NCBI GenBank assembly: GCA_016935015.1
Contig: JAFGRT010000141.1
Coordinates: forward strand, 1-46,332
Direction: 5' to 3'
DNA from: Acidobacteriota bacterium
Lineage (GTDB): Bacteria; Acidobacteriota; JAAYUB01
DNA: 46,332 bases
The notes below the pieces were generated by a model that saw only the letters and a program-made list of their open reading frames with translations, had not been told where the DNA came from and made no database searches. Made by a program: the position numbers and the translations under genes. This document shows, one piece after another, positions 32,316-41,445 of the stretch (position 1 is its first letter; each line of letters opens with the position of its first letter).

Positions 32316-33179
32316 ATGTCCGCATCCCCTTTTGACACGGACGATATCGGCTGGCGGGAATGGCTTTACCTGCCCGTCTACGCCCTGCGCCGGCTGCCCA
32401 TGTCCCTGCGCCTGGCCATCCCCTTCGGGCAGCACCCGCTGACGGCCCTGCGCAACGTGCCCCGTCTCCTGCGCCGGAATCGGGACGCCTTCGCCGGCCA
32501 CTGTCTCGGTGTGGCCGACCGCAGCGAATTCCTGGCCTATGTCGCCGGGTTGTCCGAGGCCTGGCATGCCGGGCGCCTGCCCCGCAAACCGGAAGTCTGG
32601 CTGATGCAGGCCTATTGCCAGAAACCCGTCCGCTGCGCCTGTGCGCCGCCCGCCGATTCCCCCTATCGACGCCCCGGTGCCCAGCGCCGGTTCAACGAAA
32701 CTTGCGTATTCGACGCCGGCCGGCCCGGACCCGTCTGTGACGGCGGCACCTGCCGCATCGGCCTCACCGCGCCTCTCACCGGTCCGGGACCCTACCTGGA
32801 CCTCCGTCTGAAGATCATGTTGGACGAGCGTCAGATGGCCGATTTCTGGCAGGAAATGCTGGCCTTCCAGGCCCGTCACGGGTTCCCTATCCCGTATGTA
32901 ATGGAGCTGTGTCCCTTCGCCCTGTGGCTGGCCCGCCGGACCCTGTTTCAGCTGAAATGTCCCGTCGGCGTGGCCTTTTTCTTCGAAGGGGCGCACCGCT
33001 GCCGCACGTTCGCCGAGTACGTCCGCGCCGATGCCGGCCGCAAGGAACCGACGGCACCCACCGTCCTCATCGACTCCGCCCAGGCAGCCCGGGATGACCT
33101 GGTGCGCCGGTTGCGGGTCCTGGCACACGACGGTCCGCAGTCAACGGGCATCCCCGGCCCCGCGACGGATCACCATTGA
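32316..33179 (+). CDS. Cysteine-rich protein of unknown function
   Basis: The 287-residue product has no recognised family. The N-terminal half is helical and basic (LRRLPMSLRLAIPFGQHPLTAL). Its centre carries a Cys cluster: YCQKPVRCAC, then CVFD and CDGGTC within about 45 residues. LCPFALWLARR, KCPVGVAFFFEG and RCRTF follow. About ten Cys in total could bind iron-sulphur clusters or zinc. This is inference from spacing. The start is uncertain: the ATG at 32316 has only a weak GGACGG site, and an earlier ATG at 32286 would add ten residues. The gene converges with the kinase-ATPase gene. Confidence 0.65.
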   Translation: MSASPFDTDDIGWREWLYLPVYALRRLPMSLRLAIPFGQHPLTALRNVPRLLRRNRDAFAGHCLGVADRSEFLAYVAGLSEAWHAGRLPRKPEVWLMQAYCQKPVRCACAPPADSPYRRPGAQRRFNETCVFDAGRPGPVCDGGTCRIGLTAPLTGPGPYLDLRLKIMLDERQMADFWQEMLAFQARHGFPIPYVMELCPFALWLARRTLFQLKCPVGVAFFFEGAHRCRTFAEYVRADAGRKEPTAPTVLIDSAQAARDDLVRRLRVLAHDGPQSTGIPGPATDHH

Positions 33180-33215
33180 CCATTCAGGAAGATCGGCTTG
33201 CGGCGCGGGACGCCG

Positions 33216-35210
33216 TCAGTCCCGCAGGGTCCGGGTGCGCAGGAAACGCTGCAGATCCAGCCGCAGCTCGGTAGCCGAGGGGTAGCGCCGCTCGGAATCC
33301 TTTTCCAGGACGTGACCGATGATGCGCTGCAGTTCGGGCGGTACGACTGTGGGCAAAGCCCGGGGGCTTTTGTACAGGATGGCGTGCATGATGCCGATAT
33401 AATTCTCCCCCTCAAAGGGATAGGCGCCGCTGGCCAATTCGTACAGCACGATCCCCAGCGAGAAGAGATCCGTGCGGTGATCCACCGTACCACCGGCCAG
33501 CTGCTCGGGTGACATGTAGTTGACCGTGCCCAGGATAGCCCCCTGCTCGGTAAGGCCGGTGGCCACGGTCCGCTTCATCTCCTCCCCTTCCAGGATCTTG
33601 ACCAGACCGAAATCGAGGATTTTCACCCGGCCTTCGGTGCTGATCATGATGTTGGCCGGCTTGATGTCGCGGTGGATCATTCGCCGCGAATGGGCATGCT
33701 CCAGCGCCTCGGCGATCTGGATACCGATGCGGCACAGGGCATCGGGCTCGAACGCCCCTTCCCGGATGAGTTCCTTGAGGGTCTGCCCCTCGACGTACTC
33801 CATGACGATAAAGTCGAGACCGCTTTCCTGGCCGACCTGGAAGATGGTGCAGATATTGGGATGATTGAGGGCTGAGGCCGAGCGGGCCTCCTTGAGAAAA
33901 CGCTGGCGGACCACCGTATCGTTGATGTTGCGCGGCGAGATCAGCTTGATGGCCACGTGGCGTTTGAGCTGGGTATCCAGGGCCTTATAAACCGTGCCCA
34001 TGCCGCCCTCGCCGAGCTTGCGGAGCACCTTGAACGAGCCCAGCCGCTCGGGTCCGCCGCTGGCGGCATCCCGAAAGAAATCCTCCAGTTCCATGGCCGA
34101 GGGGCCGCCGGTGATGGTCCGGGAAACATCCTGCACGGTGGCGGCCTCCGGCGAAGTCTTGCCGGGGGCCGGCACCGGCCGTGCCGCCCGTTCCTGTTCC
34201 TGGTGAATTTTTTCATCGAGAAATTCGGCGAAAATGGTGGAGAAGAGCACCGCTTCATCCCCCGACTGGCGGATGTAGCCCGCCTTTTTCAGATTGCGGG
34301 CCAGGTAGGCCAGCCGCGGCGGGATTTCCTCGCCGCGCCGCACCAGATGCAGCACTTCCTTTTCATCGGCCGACAGGTTCTCCCACACGTAATTGAAATG
34401 GGGCGTCACCTCCTCGCGGAAACTCTCCGCGACCTGCTCCTCGTCCACGTCTACGCCGTCCAGCACCAGATTCTCGAAAAAGGCGCTGCAAGCGATCTGC
34501 AGGTAGAAGGGGAAGTAACCGGCGAATTCGATGATCCGGTCGGTGTACGATTCCAGGGGCAGACCGGCCTTCATGGAAGGGATGTTGATGAGCTGCTGCG
34601 CCTCTTCCGGTGAAAAGACACCGAGATTCAGGGTGCTGAAGATATTGAAAAAGGGTGAATCGGCTACCTTGGAGGTGTGGCACAGTTCCTGGAGGTCCCG
34701 GCCGGAGCTGGTGATAAAAGCCAGGTCGTAGTTGTTGGCCAGGGAGCGGAAAAAAGAAAAAAACTCTTCGCCGAAGCGGGGATTGGACGTGACCACATCG
34801 AATTCATCGAACAGGATCACGATCTTGCGGCCGTGTTTCTGGTGGGAGACCACCGCCTTGCGGACACCCTCGAAATCGGAAGTCAGGGTGCTGGAAAAAT
34901 CCGCCGAAGAAAGCATCAGCAGGATGAGTTCGCGGAAAAACTCCTCCAGGGAAATGTTGCGGCGCTCCTGCAAATCCATCTTGATGAACACGTAGTTTTC
35001 CGGGTCGGGCAACATCTTCCGGCGGATCTCGGGGAAGGAGATGTGGTTAAGGAGCGACGACTTGCCGATCCGCCGCTCGCCGACCACCGACACCGATTGC
35101 GGCCGCGCCGCGCCGATGCGGGAAAAGATGCGGGCCGCCTCACGCTGGCGGCCGTAAAAACGCGACACATCGCGGATGGATACCCGATCGAGATAGGGAT
35201 TCAGATTCAT
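33216..35210 (-). CDS. P-loop ATPase-Ser/Thr protein kinase fusion
   Basis: The 664-residue protein joins an N-terminal AAA/STAND-like ATPase to a C-terminal Hanks-type Ser/Thr kinase. Residues 5-50 hold the NPYL and FYGRQREA lead-in, then the P-loop VVGERRIGKSS (42-52). The Walker B is VILFDEFD (131-138). A winged-helix-like region follows (about 265-325). After a linker, the kinase (about 390-660) has GEGGMGTVY, the VAIK lysine (422), HRDIKPAN, DFG and SPEQ, so it should be active. The order (ATPase first, kinase last) is the reverse of many such fusions. Its ATG overlaps the stop of the upstream receptor gene, which points to coupled synthesis of the two partners. Confidence 0.9.
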   Translation of the reverse strand: MNLNPYLDRVSIRDVSRFYGRQREAARIFSRIGAARPQSVSVVGERRIGKSSLLNHISFPEIRRKMLPDPENYVFIKMDLQERRNISLEEFFRELILLMLSSADFSSTLTSDFEGVRKAVVSHQKHGRKIVILFDEFDVVTSNPRFGEEFFSFFRSLANNYDLAFITSSGRDLQELCHTSKVADSPFFNIFSTLNLGVFSPEEAQQLINIPSMKAGLPLESYTDRIIEFAGYFPFYLQIACSAFFENLVLDGVDVDEEQVAESFREEVTPHFNYVWENLSADEKEVLHLVRRGEEIPPRLAYLARNLKKAGYIRQSGDEAVLFSTIFAEFLDEKIHQEQERAARPVPAPGKTSPEAATVQDVSRTITGGPSAMELEDFFRDAASGGPERLGSFKVLRKLGEGGMGTVYKALDTQLKRHVAIKLISPRNINDTVVRQRFLKEARSASALNHPNICTIFQVGQESGLDFIVMEYVEGQTLKELIREGAFEPDALCRIGIQIAEALEHAHSRRMIHRDIKPANIMISTEGRVKILDFGLVKILEGEEMKRTVATGLTEQGAILGTVNYMSPEQLAGGTVDHRTDLFSLGIVLYELASGAYPFEGENYIGIMHAILYKSPRALPTVVPPELQRIIGHVLEKDSERRYPSATELRLDLQRFLRTRTLRD

Positions 35211-37660
35211 TGTGCCCGTCCGTTTCTGGATTCACCGACGATCTGCCAGGGGGAATGCTCCCGCTGAACCCAGATGCGCAGGAGATCCATGCGGTAATGA
35301 TAGTCGCCGCCACGCTTGAGCAACACATCCCGGCTGCACAAATTCTCCAGGGAGGTCATCACCGTCTCGTGGTCCAGAGCGACGGGTAACTGCAACGTTT
35401 CGACGTGGGCCATGATCTCCTCCGGACCCTCGCCCGGCACATTGTGGGCCGTCAAGGCATCGGCCAGGACGGCCAAAACCAGCTTTTCCGGCTGGGTAAA
35501 GTTCTCCCACAGGTAGAGGATCTGGGGCAGCGGATTCTCCACCATCTGCTCCAGCACCGCGTCCAGGTCGTCCTCGTTGACCACATTCCGGCGCACTTCG
35601 TTCAGGTGATCGACGCAATTCATGCAGATGGCCTGGGTAAAGAACGGCTGACCGGCCGTCAGTCGGTAGATGCGCTCGGGCACACCGCTCTCGTAATAGA
35701 CCAGCCCCGCCAGCGGTTCTTCGATGAGGCGGAAGGTATCCCGTTGCGTCAGATAGCTGATCTTGCGGTACATACTCTTGGCGATGAGATGCTGCCAAAC
35801 GGCGCCGTCCCGGTCCTCCAGCCGGGTGGAACCGGTGAGCACGTAGCTCAGCGACGGATGGCGCTCCAGCAACCCGGCCAGAAGCCCGATGACGGAGGGA
35901 TGGAGGATGCCCTGCCGGATCAGGTTTTCCATAATTTCATACTCGTCGAGGAGGAGGAGTATTTTTCGGTCTGGATGCGTCCGGATCAGAAAATTGAGCA
36001 TGTTTTCAAAGCCGCGAAATCCGGCGGCCAGGGCCTCTTCCGGCGTAGCCAGATCCCGCCGGCGCAGGCTTTCGATGATGTCCCGCACCATGATCTGGAA
36101 AAATTCGTCCGTCTCGCGTACATTGCCGTAGAGCTGAAAATCGATGAGAGACGGGAAATAACCTTCACCCAGCCGACCGTTGAGGATCTGGTACAGGATG
36201 GACGTCTTGCCACTGCGGCGCTCGCCGCAAATGACCAGGCAGATGCCGGCCGTCTCGTGTTCCAGGTGTTTGCGGATAAAATCGAAATCGTCCTGCCGCC
36301 CGAAGAACATGTTCTCTTCACGCACCGGATTGCCGACAATGTAAGGATTGACGGTAATGGGCGTATACCGCTCCAGGGCCCGTTTCTTGCGGCGCAGCCG
36401 CACCAGGCGCCGCATCAGCACCCAACCCCAGCTGCCCAGCAGCACCACCGCCAGGATGGACACCCCGGTGATGATGGTCCACAAGCGTTCGCGCCGTTCC
36501 TCCAGCAGTTGCCGTGCCGGCAGGAAACGACCGTCCTGGACCACGATCACACCCACCTCCTTGATGACGTCACCGTTGGACTTGAAATTGAAATTGCCGG
36601 TGAGTCCGGGGAAGTTTTCCGTAGCGTACAGGGCGTCGCGCAGGTACTGGCCGTAGGGGAGACGCACCCGTCGCATGGCGTGGAGCAGAATGCGGACGGC
36701 GTCATAGGACCGGGCGGCAATGGGACCCGGCTCCTCGCCGAAGCGGTCCCGGTAGCGGGCGACAAATTCCTGGACGCTCTTTTTCTGGCGATGGACATAA
36801 AACGAGTCGGTGGAGATCATGCCGGCCACGCCCTCGGTCTCCGGGGCGATATACCGCTCGTTGACACCCGGCGCGAAGAGCTGGAAATCATGGCCCAGGC
36901 GGGCATACTGCGAAGCGATGCGCAGGTTGTCGCTGGTGATACCGAACAGGCCGAGGGCCTGGATGCCCTGTTGCTCGGCCTCGCGCAGGGCGGCGGAGAA
37001 ATCCTTGTGCCCGCGCTGGAAGGGGAAGGAGTAGGCGATGCCCAGCTCATAGCGTCGCAGGGTGTCCTCGAGATCGGTGCGCAGACCGCGGCCGTACTCG
37101 TCATCCTCGAACAGGACACCGATGCGCTCGACCTGCAGCTCCTCCACCAGATACTGGCTGAGAGCGGCCAGGCGAAAGTAGTCCGATTCCACGCAGCGGA
37201 ACACCCAGCGGTTGCCCATGGAAGTGATGCGCGTCGCCGTGGCATCGGCGGTGAGCAGGGGCACGTTGTAGTAAGCGGCCACCTGCATGTCCACCAGGGT
37301 GCAGGAGCTGTTGTTGGGACCAATGATGGCCACGGCGCCCTTGCGGATGAGGGAGGCAACGCCCATTTCCGACCGCTCGGGCCAGCCGCGGTCGTCTTCG
37401 TGGATCACTTCCACGCGCCGTCCGTGGATGCCCCCCTCGTCATTGACCTCCTGTGCGGCCAGCAACACACCGTTCAGCTCCTGAGGTCCGACGAAACCAC
37501 TGGGTCCGGTAAAGGGACCAATGACCCCGATCACGATGGGATCCTGGCTGAGCGGCTCGGGCTCCGTGTCCCGCAGCTGGGTTCCGGGCGAACCGCCCAA
37601 TGCCGCCAGCAACAGCGCCGTGACCATGATCCGACTGAACCGTCGCGTCTGTTGGGACAT
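35207..37660 (-). CDS. Periplasmic-binding-domain receptor with cytoplasmic ATPase
   Basis: The 817-residue protein starts with a hydrophobic signal/anchor (about 11-22). A type I periplasmic binding domain of the Leu/Ile/Val family (Peripla_BP_6) follows at 42-385, with IVIGVIGPFTGPSGFVGPQ, IIGPNNSSCTL and EDDEYGRG. One membrane helix (394-416) and a basic linker lead to a cytoplasmic P-loop ATPase with NPYIVGNP and FFGRQDDF, Walker A CGERRSGKTS (478-487) and Walker B ILLLLDEYE (567-575), ending in a winged-helix-like region. Such binding domains normally serve ABC transporters. Here no permease is near, so ligand binding is probably transduced inward. The next gene overlaps by four bases. 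The start is set by family N-terminus and the promoter. Confidence 0.88.
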   Translation of the reverse strand: MSQQTRRFSRIMVTALLLAALGGSPGTQLRDTEPEPLSQDPIVIGVIGPFTGPSGFVGPQELNGVLLAAQEVNDEGGIHGRRVEVIHEDDRGWPERSEMGVASLIRKGAVAIIGPNNSSCTLVDMQVAAYYNVPLLTADATATRITSMGNRWVFRCVESDYFRLAALSQYLVEELQVERIGVLFEDDEYGRGLRTDLEDTLRRYELGIAYSFPFQRGHKDFSAALREAEQQGIQALGLFGITSDNLRIASQYARLGHDFQLFAPGVNERYIAPETEGVAGMISTDSFYVHRQKKSVQEFVARYRDRFGEEPGPIAARSYDAVRILLHAMRRVRLPYGQYLRDALYATENFPGLTGNFNFKSNGDVIKEVGVIVVQDGRFLPARQLLEERRERLWTIITGVSILAVVLLGSWGWVLMRRLVRLRRKKRALERYTPITVNPYIVGNPVREENMFFGRQDDFDFIRKHLEHETAGICLVICGERRSGKTSILYQILNGRLGEGYFPSLIDFQLYGNVRETDEFFQIMVRDIIESLRRRDLATPEEALAAGFRGFENMLNFLIRTHPDRKILLLLDEYEIMENLIRQGILHPSVIGLLAGLLERHPSLSYVLTGSTRLEDRDGAVWQHLIAKSMYRKISYLTQRDTFRLIEEPLAGLVYYESGVPERIYRLTAGQPFFTQAICMNCVDHLNEVRRNVVNEDDLDAVLEQMVENPLPQILYLWENFTQPEKLVLAVLADALTAHNVPGEGPEEIMAHVETLQLPVALDHETVMTSLENLCSRDVLLKRGGDYHYRMDLLRIWVQREHSPWQIVGESRNGRAQ

Positions 37661-37798
37661 ACCCCGCCACACCCCGTCTGAAGGTCCAACCATCCGGCAC
37701 CGGAATCGCGCCGTCCAATCCCTGGCCGCGTCCCGGCCAGTGACTTCCGCCTCAGCATCGCCCGCCGGGGTACCACCCCCCGACGGCCGCGAACTATC

Positions 37799-37828
37799 AT
37801 TATAAAGATTTTTCACGGATTCGTCCAA
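37799..37828 (-). promoter_or_regulatory. Sigma-70 promoter of the receptor-kinase unit
   Basis: On the minus strand TTGGAC (37828-37823) and a perfect TATAAT (37804-37799) are separated by 18 bases. Transcription should start near 37792, leaving a leader of about 130 bases before the receptor ATG. This separates the unit from radA and gltX. Confidence 0.7.
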
Positions 37829-37901
37829 TGATTCACCGGACGCCGGCTTCTTCGTTTGAACATCGCTGAAAACAGGCAGATGTCCGGCGGCGCCGGATGG
37901 T

Positions 37902-39272
37902 TCAGAAAAGCTGATCCAGCAACTGGTTGATCCCCTTGACCGGGACGATGTCCAGGTCCTTCGGCGCGGGCTGGAGGGGCAGGTTACCCGCCGGCAGGAA
38001 GCACCGGCCGAAACCCATGGTCGCCGCCTCCCGCACCCGCAGCGCGCTGTGGGGCACCGCCCGCACCTCCCCGGCCAAGCCCACCTCGCCGATGAACACC
38101 GCCTCGGCCGGCAGCGGCCGGTTGTGCCAGCTGCTGACGATGGCCGCCACCACGCCGAGATCGGCGGCCGGTTCATCCACTTGCATACCGCCGGCCATGT
38201 TGACATAGACGTCCGCACCCAGCAGATCGAGACCGGCCACGCGTTCCAGCATGGCCAGGAGCAGGGAGATCCGGTTGCGGTCGAAGCCCTGGGTCATTCG
38301 CCGGCCGGCGCTGAAATTGGACTGGCTGACCAGGGATTGCACCTCCACCAGGATGGGCCGCGTCCCTTCCATACTGCAAATGACGGCCGTTCCGGCCACC
38401 CCCGCCGGCCGCTCCGCCAGAAAAAGGGCTGACGGGTTGGCCACTTCCCGCATTCCCCGGTCGGTCATCTCGTAGATGGCCACCTCACTGGTGGCGCCGA
38501 AGCGGTTCTTCACGGCGCGGACGATGCGGTGGTTGTGGTGGCGCTCCCCCTCAAAATAGAGGACGGTGTCTACGATATGCTCCAGGGCCTTGGGCCCGGC
38601 GATGGCGCCCTCCTTGGTGATGTGACCGATGAGGAAAACGGGGATTCCGCTGGATTTGGCCAGGTAGAGAAAGCGGGTGGCGCACTCCCGGATCTGGCTG
38701 ATGCCGCCCGGCGCCGAATCCAGTTCGGCGGTGTAGATGGTCTGGATGGAATCGGCCACCACCAGGGCCGGCCGCAGGTGCTGCACTTCCGCCTCGATCT
38801 GCTCCAGCTGCGTCTCGGGCATGATGTAGAGCTCCGGGGCCGCCAGGCCAAGGCGCTGGCCGCGCAGTTTGAGCTGCCGCTCCGATTCCTCGCCCGAGAC
38901 GTAGAGCACCGTCCGCCCGGCGGCGGCCACCGTGGCCGCCACCTGCAGCAGCAGGGTGGACTTGCCCACCCCCGGCTCGCCGCCGATGAGCACCAGGGAA
39001 CCGGGCACCACGCCGCCGCCCAGGACCCGGTCGAACTCCGGGCAGCCGCTGGGCGAGCGGATGTCCGCCTGGCTGTCGATCTCGTCGTAACGCAGCAGGC
39101 GCGCCCGGGCCGCCTTGCCGCCGGACGGTATGCCGCGACGGGGCGCCGCCTGCACCACGACCTCCTCCACCAGGCTTTCCCAGGCGCCGCACTCGGGGCA
39201 GCGGCCCATCCATTTGCCGCTTTGCCAGCCGCAACTCTGGCAGGTGTAGACGGTTTTTGTTTTTTTGGCCAA
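37902..39272 (-). CDS. radA: DNA repair protein RadA
   Basis: RadA (Sms) is a RecA-like ATPase that drives branch migration in homologous recombination. The 456-residue product has the N-terminal zinc finger CQSCGWQSGKWMGRCPECG, Walker A GGEPGVGKSTLL, the RadA signature KNRFGATSE, and a C-terminal Lon-like domain (from about residue 290). The length is normal. It follows gltX by 33 bases on the same strand and probably shares its promoter. Confidence 0.95.
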   Translation of the reverse strand: MAKKTKTVYTCQSCGWQSGKWMGRCPECGAWESLVEEVVVQAAPRRGIPSGGKAARARLLRYDEIDSQADIRSPSGCPEFDRVLGGGVVPGSLVLIGGEPGVGKSTLLLQVAATVAAAGRTVLYVSGEESERQLKLRGQRLGLAAPELYIMPETQLEQIEAEVQHLRPALVVADSIQTIYTAELDSAPGGISQIRECATRFLYLAKSSGIPVFLIGHITKEGAIAGPKALEHIVDTVLYFEGERHHNHRIVRAVKNRFGATSEVAIYEMTDRGMREVANPSALFLAERPAGVAGTAVICSMEGTRPILVEVQSLVSQSNFSAGRRMTQGFDRNRISLLLAMLERVAGLDLLGADVYVNMAGGMQVDEPAADLGVVAAIVSSWHNRPLPAEAVFIGEVGLAGEVRAVPHSALRVREAATMGFGRCFLPAGNLPLQPAPKDLDIVPVKGINQLLDQLF

Positions 39273-39305
39273 GTGCGTTCCTGTCGGTAAATTTGCCGCC
39301 CGCCG

Positions 39306-40766
39306 CTAGAACTCCCAGGGATGCCGCTCGACGAACCGCCGCAGGCGCGTCACGCACCGCGCGCGGCCCAGGACGTGCATCATCTCGAAGAGCCCCGGGC
39401 CGGCAATGCGGCCGCTGAGGGCCAGTCGCGTCGGATGGATCACCTTGCCGGCGCCCATGCCGCGTGCCTCGGCCAGCTGGCGGACGGCGGCCTCGATGCC
39501 CGCCTCGTCGAAGGGTTCCGTTGTCGCCAGCGCAGCCGCCAGATCTTCCATTACCGCCGCCAGATCGGGCGTCTTGGCGGCCTTGGCCAGCCCCTTCTCG
39601 TCGTACTCTGCGGGCTCGTGAAAGAAATAGCCGGCGGCGTCCGTGATCTCCGTCAACAGCTCGATGCGTTCGCGCAGCTGGCGGGCGATCTCCACCCGCT
39701 GCTCGCGGCTGTAGTCGCCCGGGTACCCCTCCAGGGTCGACAGGAAGGGTTCGGCGCGATCCAGCATCTCCGCGGGGGAGAGCTGGCGAATATACATCCC
39801 GTTCATCCATTTCAGCTTGTTGATGTCGAAGATGGCGCCGCTGGGCGAGACCCGGTCCAGGCTGAACCGCCGCACCACCTCGTCCCGGGTGAAAATCTCC
39901 TGGTCATCGGACGGCGACCAGCCCAGCAGGGTCATGAAGTTGAAGAAGGCCTCGGACAGATAGCCCTGTCGCTCGTATTCCACCACGTTGGTGGAGCCGT
40001 GGCGCTTGCTCATCTTGGAGCGGTCCTCGCCCAGGATCATGGGGATGTGGGCGAAACGGGGCGGCGTTGCCCCCAGAGCGCGGTAGATGAGGATCTGCTT
40101 GGGGGTGTTGGAGATGTGGTCCTCGCCGCGGATGACATGGCTGATGCCCATGGTGATGTCGTCCACCACCACGGCGAAGTTGTAGGTTGGATAGCCGTCG
40201 GACTTGGCCACCACAATGTCGTCCAGCATCTCGGGGCCGATGCTGACCAGCCCCTTGCACAGGTCGGTCCATTCCACGGATTCCAGTCTGGCGGCCTTGA
40301 TGCGCAGGGCGAACGGCTCGCCGGCGGCGATGCGTTGCGCCACCTCGTCGTCCGCCAGCGCCAGACAGCGCCCGTCGTAGCGGGGGTTCTGCTTGGCGCT
40401 CAGCTGGGCGGTGCGCAGGTCCTGCAGCCGCTCGGGGGTGCAGAAGCAGGGATAGACCTTCCCCTCGTGCCGCAGGCGCTGCAGCGCCTCGTCGTAGAAA
40501 GACCGCCGCCGGGACTGGAAATAGGGGCCGCAGTCGCCCCCCGCCTCGGGGCCCTCGTCCCAGTCGACGCCCAGCCAGCGCAGGCCGTCGAGGATGGCCC
40601 GGGTATATTCGGGTTTGGATCGCTCCTGGTCCGTATCCTCGATGCGCAAAATAAACGTTCCCTGGTGATGGCGGGCGAACAGCCAGTTGAAGATGGCGGT
40701 GCGGGCGCTGCCCACATGCAGATTCCCCGTGGGCGACGGGGCGAACCGAACGCGGATGTCACTCAT
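39306..40766 (-). CDS. gltX: Glutamyl-tRNA synthetase
   Basis: GltX charges tRNA-Glu with glutamate, and often tRNA-Gln too in bacteria. The 486-residue product has the class I signatures RFAPSPTGNLHVGSARTA (HIGH-type) and KMSKRHGSTNV (KMSKS-type), plus the helical C-terminal anticodon-binding region. The open frame could start at 40853, but that lies beyond the likely transcription start, so the ATG at 40766, preceded by AGGAGG, is used. It begins a unit with radA. The next feature upstream is the repeat-rich island. Confidence 0.95.
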   Translation of the reverse strand: MSDIRVRFAPSPTGNLHVGSARTAIFNWLFARHHQGTFILRIEDTDQERSKPEYTRAILDGLRWLGVDWDEGPEAGGDCGPYFQSRRRSFYDEALQRLRHEGKVYPCFCTPERLQDLRTAQLSAKQNPRYDGRCLALADDEVAQRIAAGEPFALRIKAARLESVEWTDLCKGLVSIGPEMLDDIVVAKSDGYPTYNFAVVVDDITMGISHVIRGEDHISNTPKQILIYRALGATPPRFAHIPMILGEDRSKMSKRHGSTNVVEYERQGYLSEAFFNFMTLLGWSPSDDQEIFTRDEVVRRFSLDRVSPSGAIFDINKLKWMNGMYIRQLSPAEMLDRAEPFLSTLEGYPGDYSREQRVEIARQLRERIELLTEITDAAGYFFHEPAEYDEKGLAKAAKTPDLAAVMEDLAAALATTEPFDEAGIEAAVRQLAEARGMGAGKVIHPTRLALSGRIAGPGLFEMMHVLGRARCVTRLRRFVERHPWEF

Positions 40767-40837
40767 ATCTCTTGGCCTCCTGGATTCGACAACGGGTAGC
40801 CGGCCGGGTCCGCTCGGTCCGGGTGGCCGGTCAGTGT

Positions 40838-40866
40838 ATGATAGGCAGAACATGGCGTAAATTCAA
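40838..40866 (-). promoter_or_regulatory. Sigma-70 promoter of gltX
   Basis: On the minus strand TTGAAT (40866-40861) and TATCAT (40843-40838) are separated by 17 bases. Initiation near 40831 supports the gltX ATG at 40766 and rules out the earlier in-frame ATG. Confidence 0.65.
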
Positions 40867-40951
40867 TACCTTTGTCGGGCATCGCCGACGTCAGGTCGAG
40901 CAGGATTGGAATACGACCGGCTGCCCGTTCTCCTTCTCTCTCTCAATCGCT

Positions 40952-41144
40952 GTCGTGGTCGTAGTCGCTTTCATCGTCGTTGTCGTAGTCGTTGTCGTAG
41001 TCGTTGTCGTAGTCGTTGTCGTAGTCGAACGTCGGGATCGAACCATCAAGAAATCCTGTCCTTCCCCAAATAACCTTGCCGCATGACCAGAGCGATTCGG
41101 AAATCGATTACGATTACGATCACGACATCGATAGCGACAACGAT
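40952..41144 (+). repeat. Inverted-arm repeat element, copy 1
   Basis: The left arm GTCGTGGTCGTAGTCG (40952-40967) is nearly the reverse complement of the right arm CGATTACGATCACGAC (41111-41126, 14 of 16 matches). Between them are four exact tandem copies of a 12-base unit (40976-41023) and a core with GAAATCCTGTCCT. A degenerate extension of the right arm (to 41144) follows. Copy 2 at 44114-44297 shares the right arm exactly, plus part of the core. No gene is coded here; the poly-Val frame across it is an artefact of the repeat. Confidence 0.8.
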
Positions 41145-41275
41145 CTATCTCGTTTCTCCATCACCTTCGCCCCGGCGGGAGAAAAGAAGTTATTTCTCGC
41201 GGTGACGCCGAGACGCGGGGAAGAATAAGGCACAGGAGTTTCATAGCAGTGACTTTTCTTCTCTAGCCACCGCGC

Positions 41276-41365
41276 CACGGCGAGAGAAAATGATTCGGTT
41301 GTTGTCATCCCGATCACACTCGCCTCGTTGTCGTGGTCGTTGTCGTCGTCGAATGTCGTAACCAA
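41276..41365 (-). repeat. Partial repeat element sharing an end with the window terminus
   Basis: The 16-base block GCGAGAGAAAATGATT at 41281-41296 occurs exactly, in the opposite orientation, at 46277-46292. It is followed by CGATCACAC and then by a GTCGT tract (41331-41346) like the left arm of the inverted-arm element. Read on the minus strand, the order (arm, GATCGGGATGA-like stretch, 16-base block) matches the decayed copy at 46221-46292. Confidence 0.6.
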
Positions 41366-41445
41366 ATGATTACAAATGCATTCAGGCCTTTCATCGCCGA
41401 GCAGCCCAGCGGCGATACAGGAGAATGAATCCATCCTCGTGGTCT

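Noticed and set aside
35405-37681. Long plus-strand frame opposite the receptor gene
   Set aside because: Antisense shadow; the minus strand has intact binding-protein, Walker A and Walker B motifs.
37661-38218. N-terminal extension of the receptor frame into radA
   Set aside because: It overlaps radA and the receptor promoter, and the residues are of low quality. The ATG at 37660 fits the signal sequence.
40976-41023. CRISPR-like direct repeats
   Set aside because: The 12-base units are directly adjacent without spacers, and no cas genes are present.
40772-41086. Open frame rich in valine across the GTCGT tandem repeats
   Set aside because: The poly-Val run is only the repeat read in one frame; there is no ribosome binding site or other coding sign.
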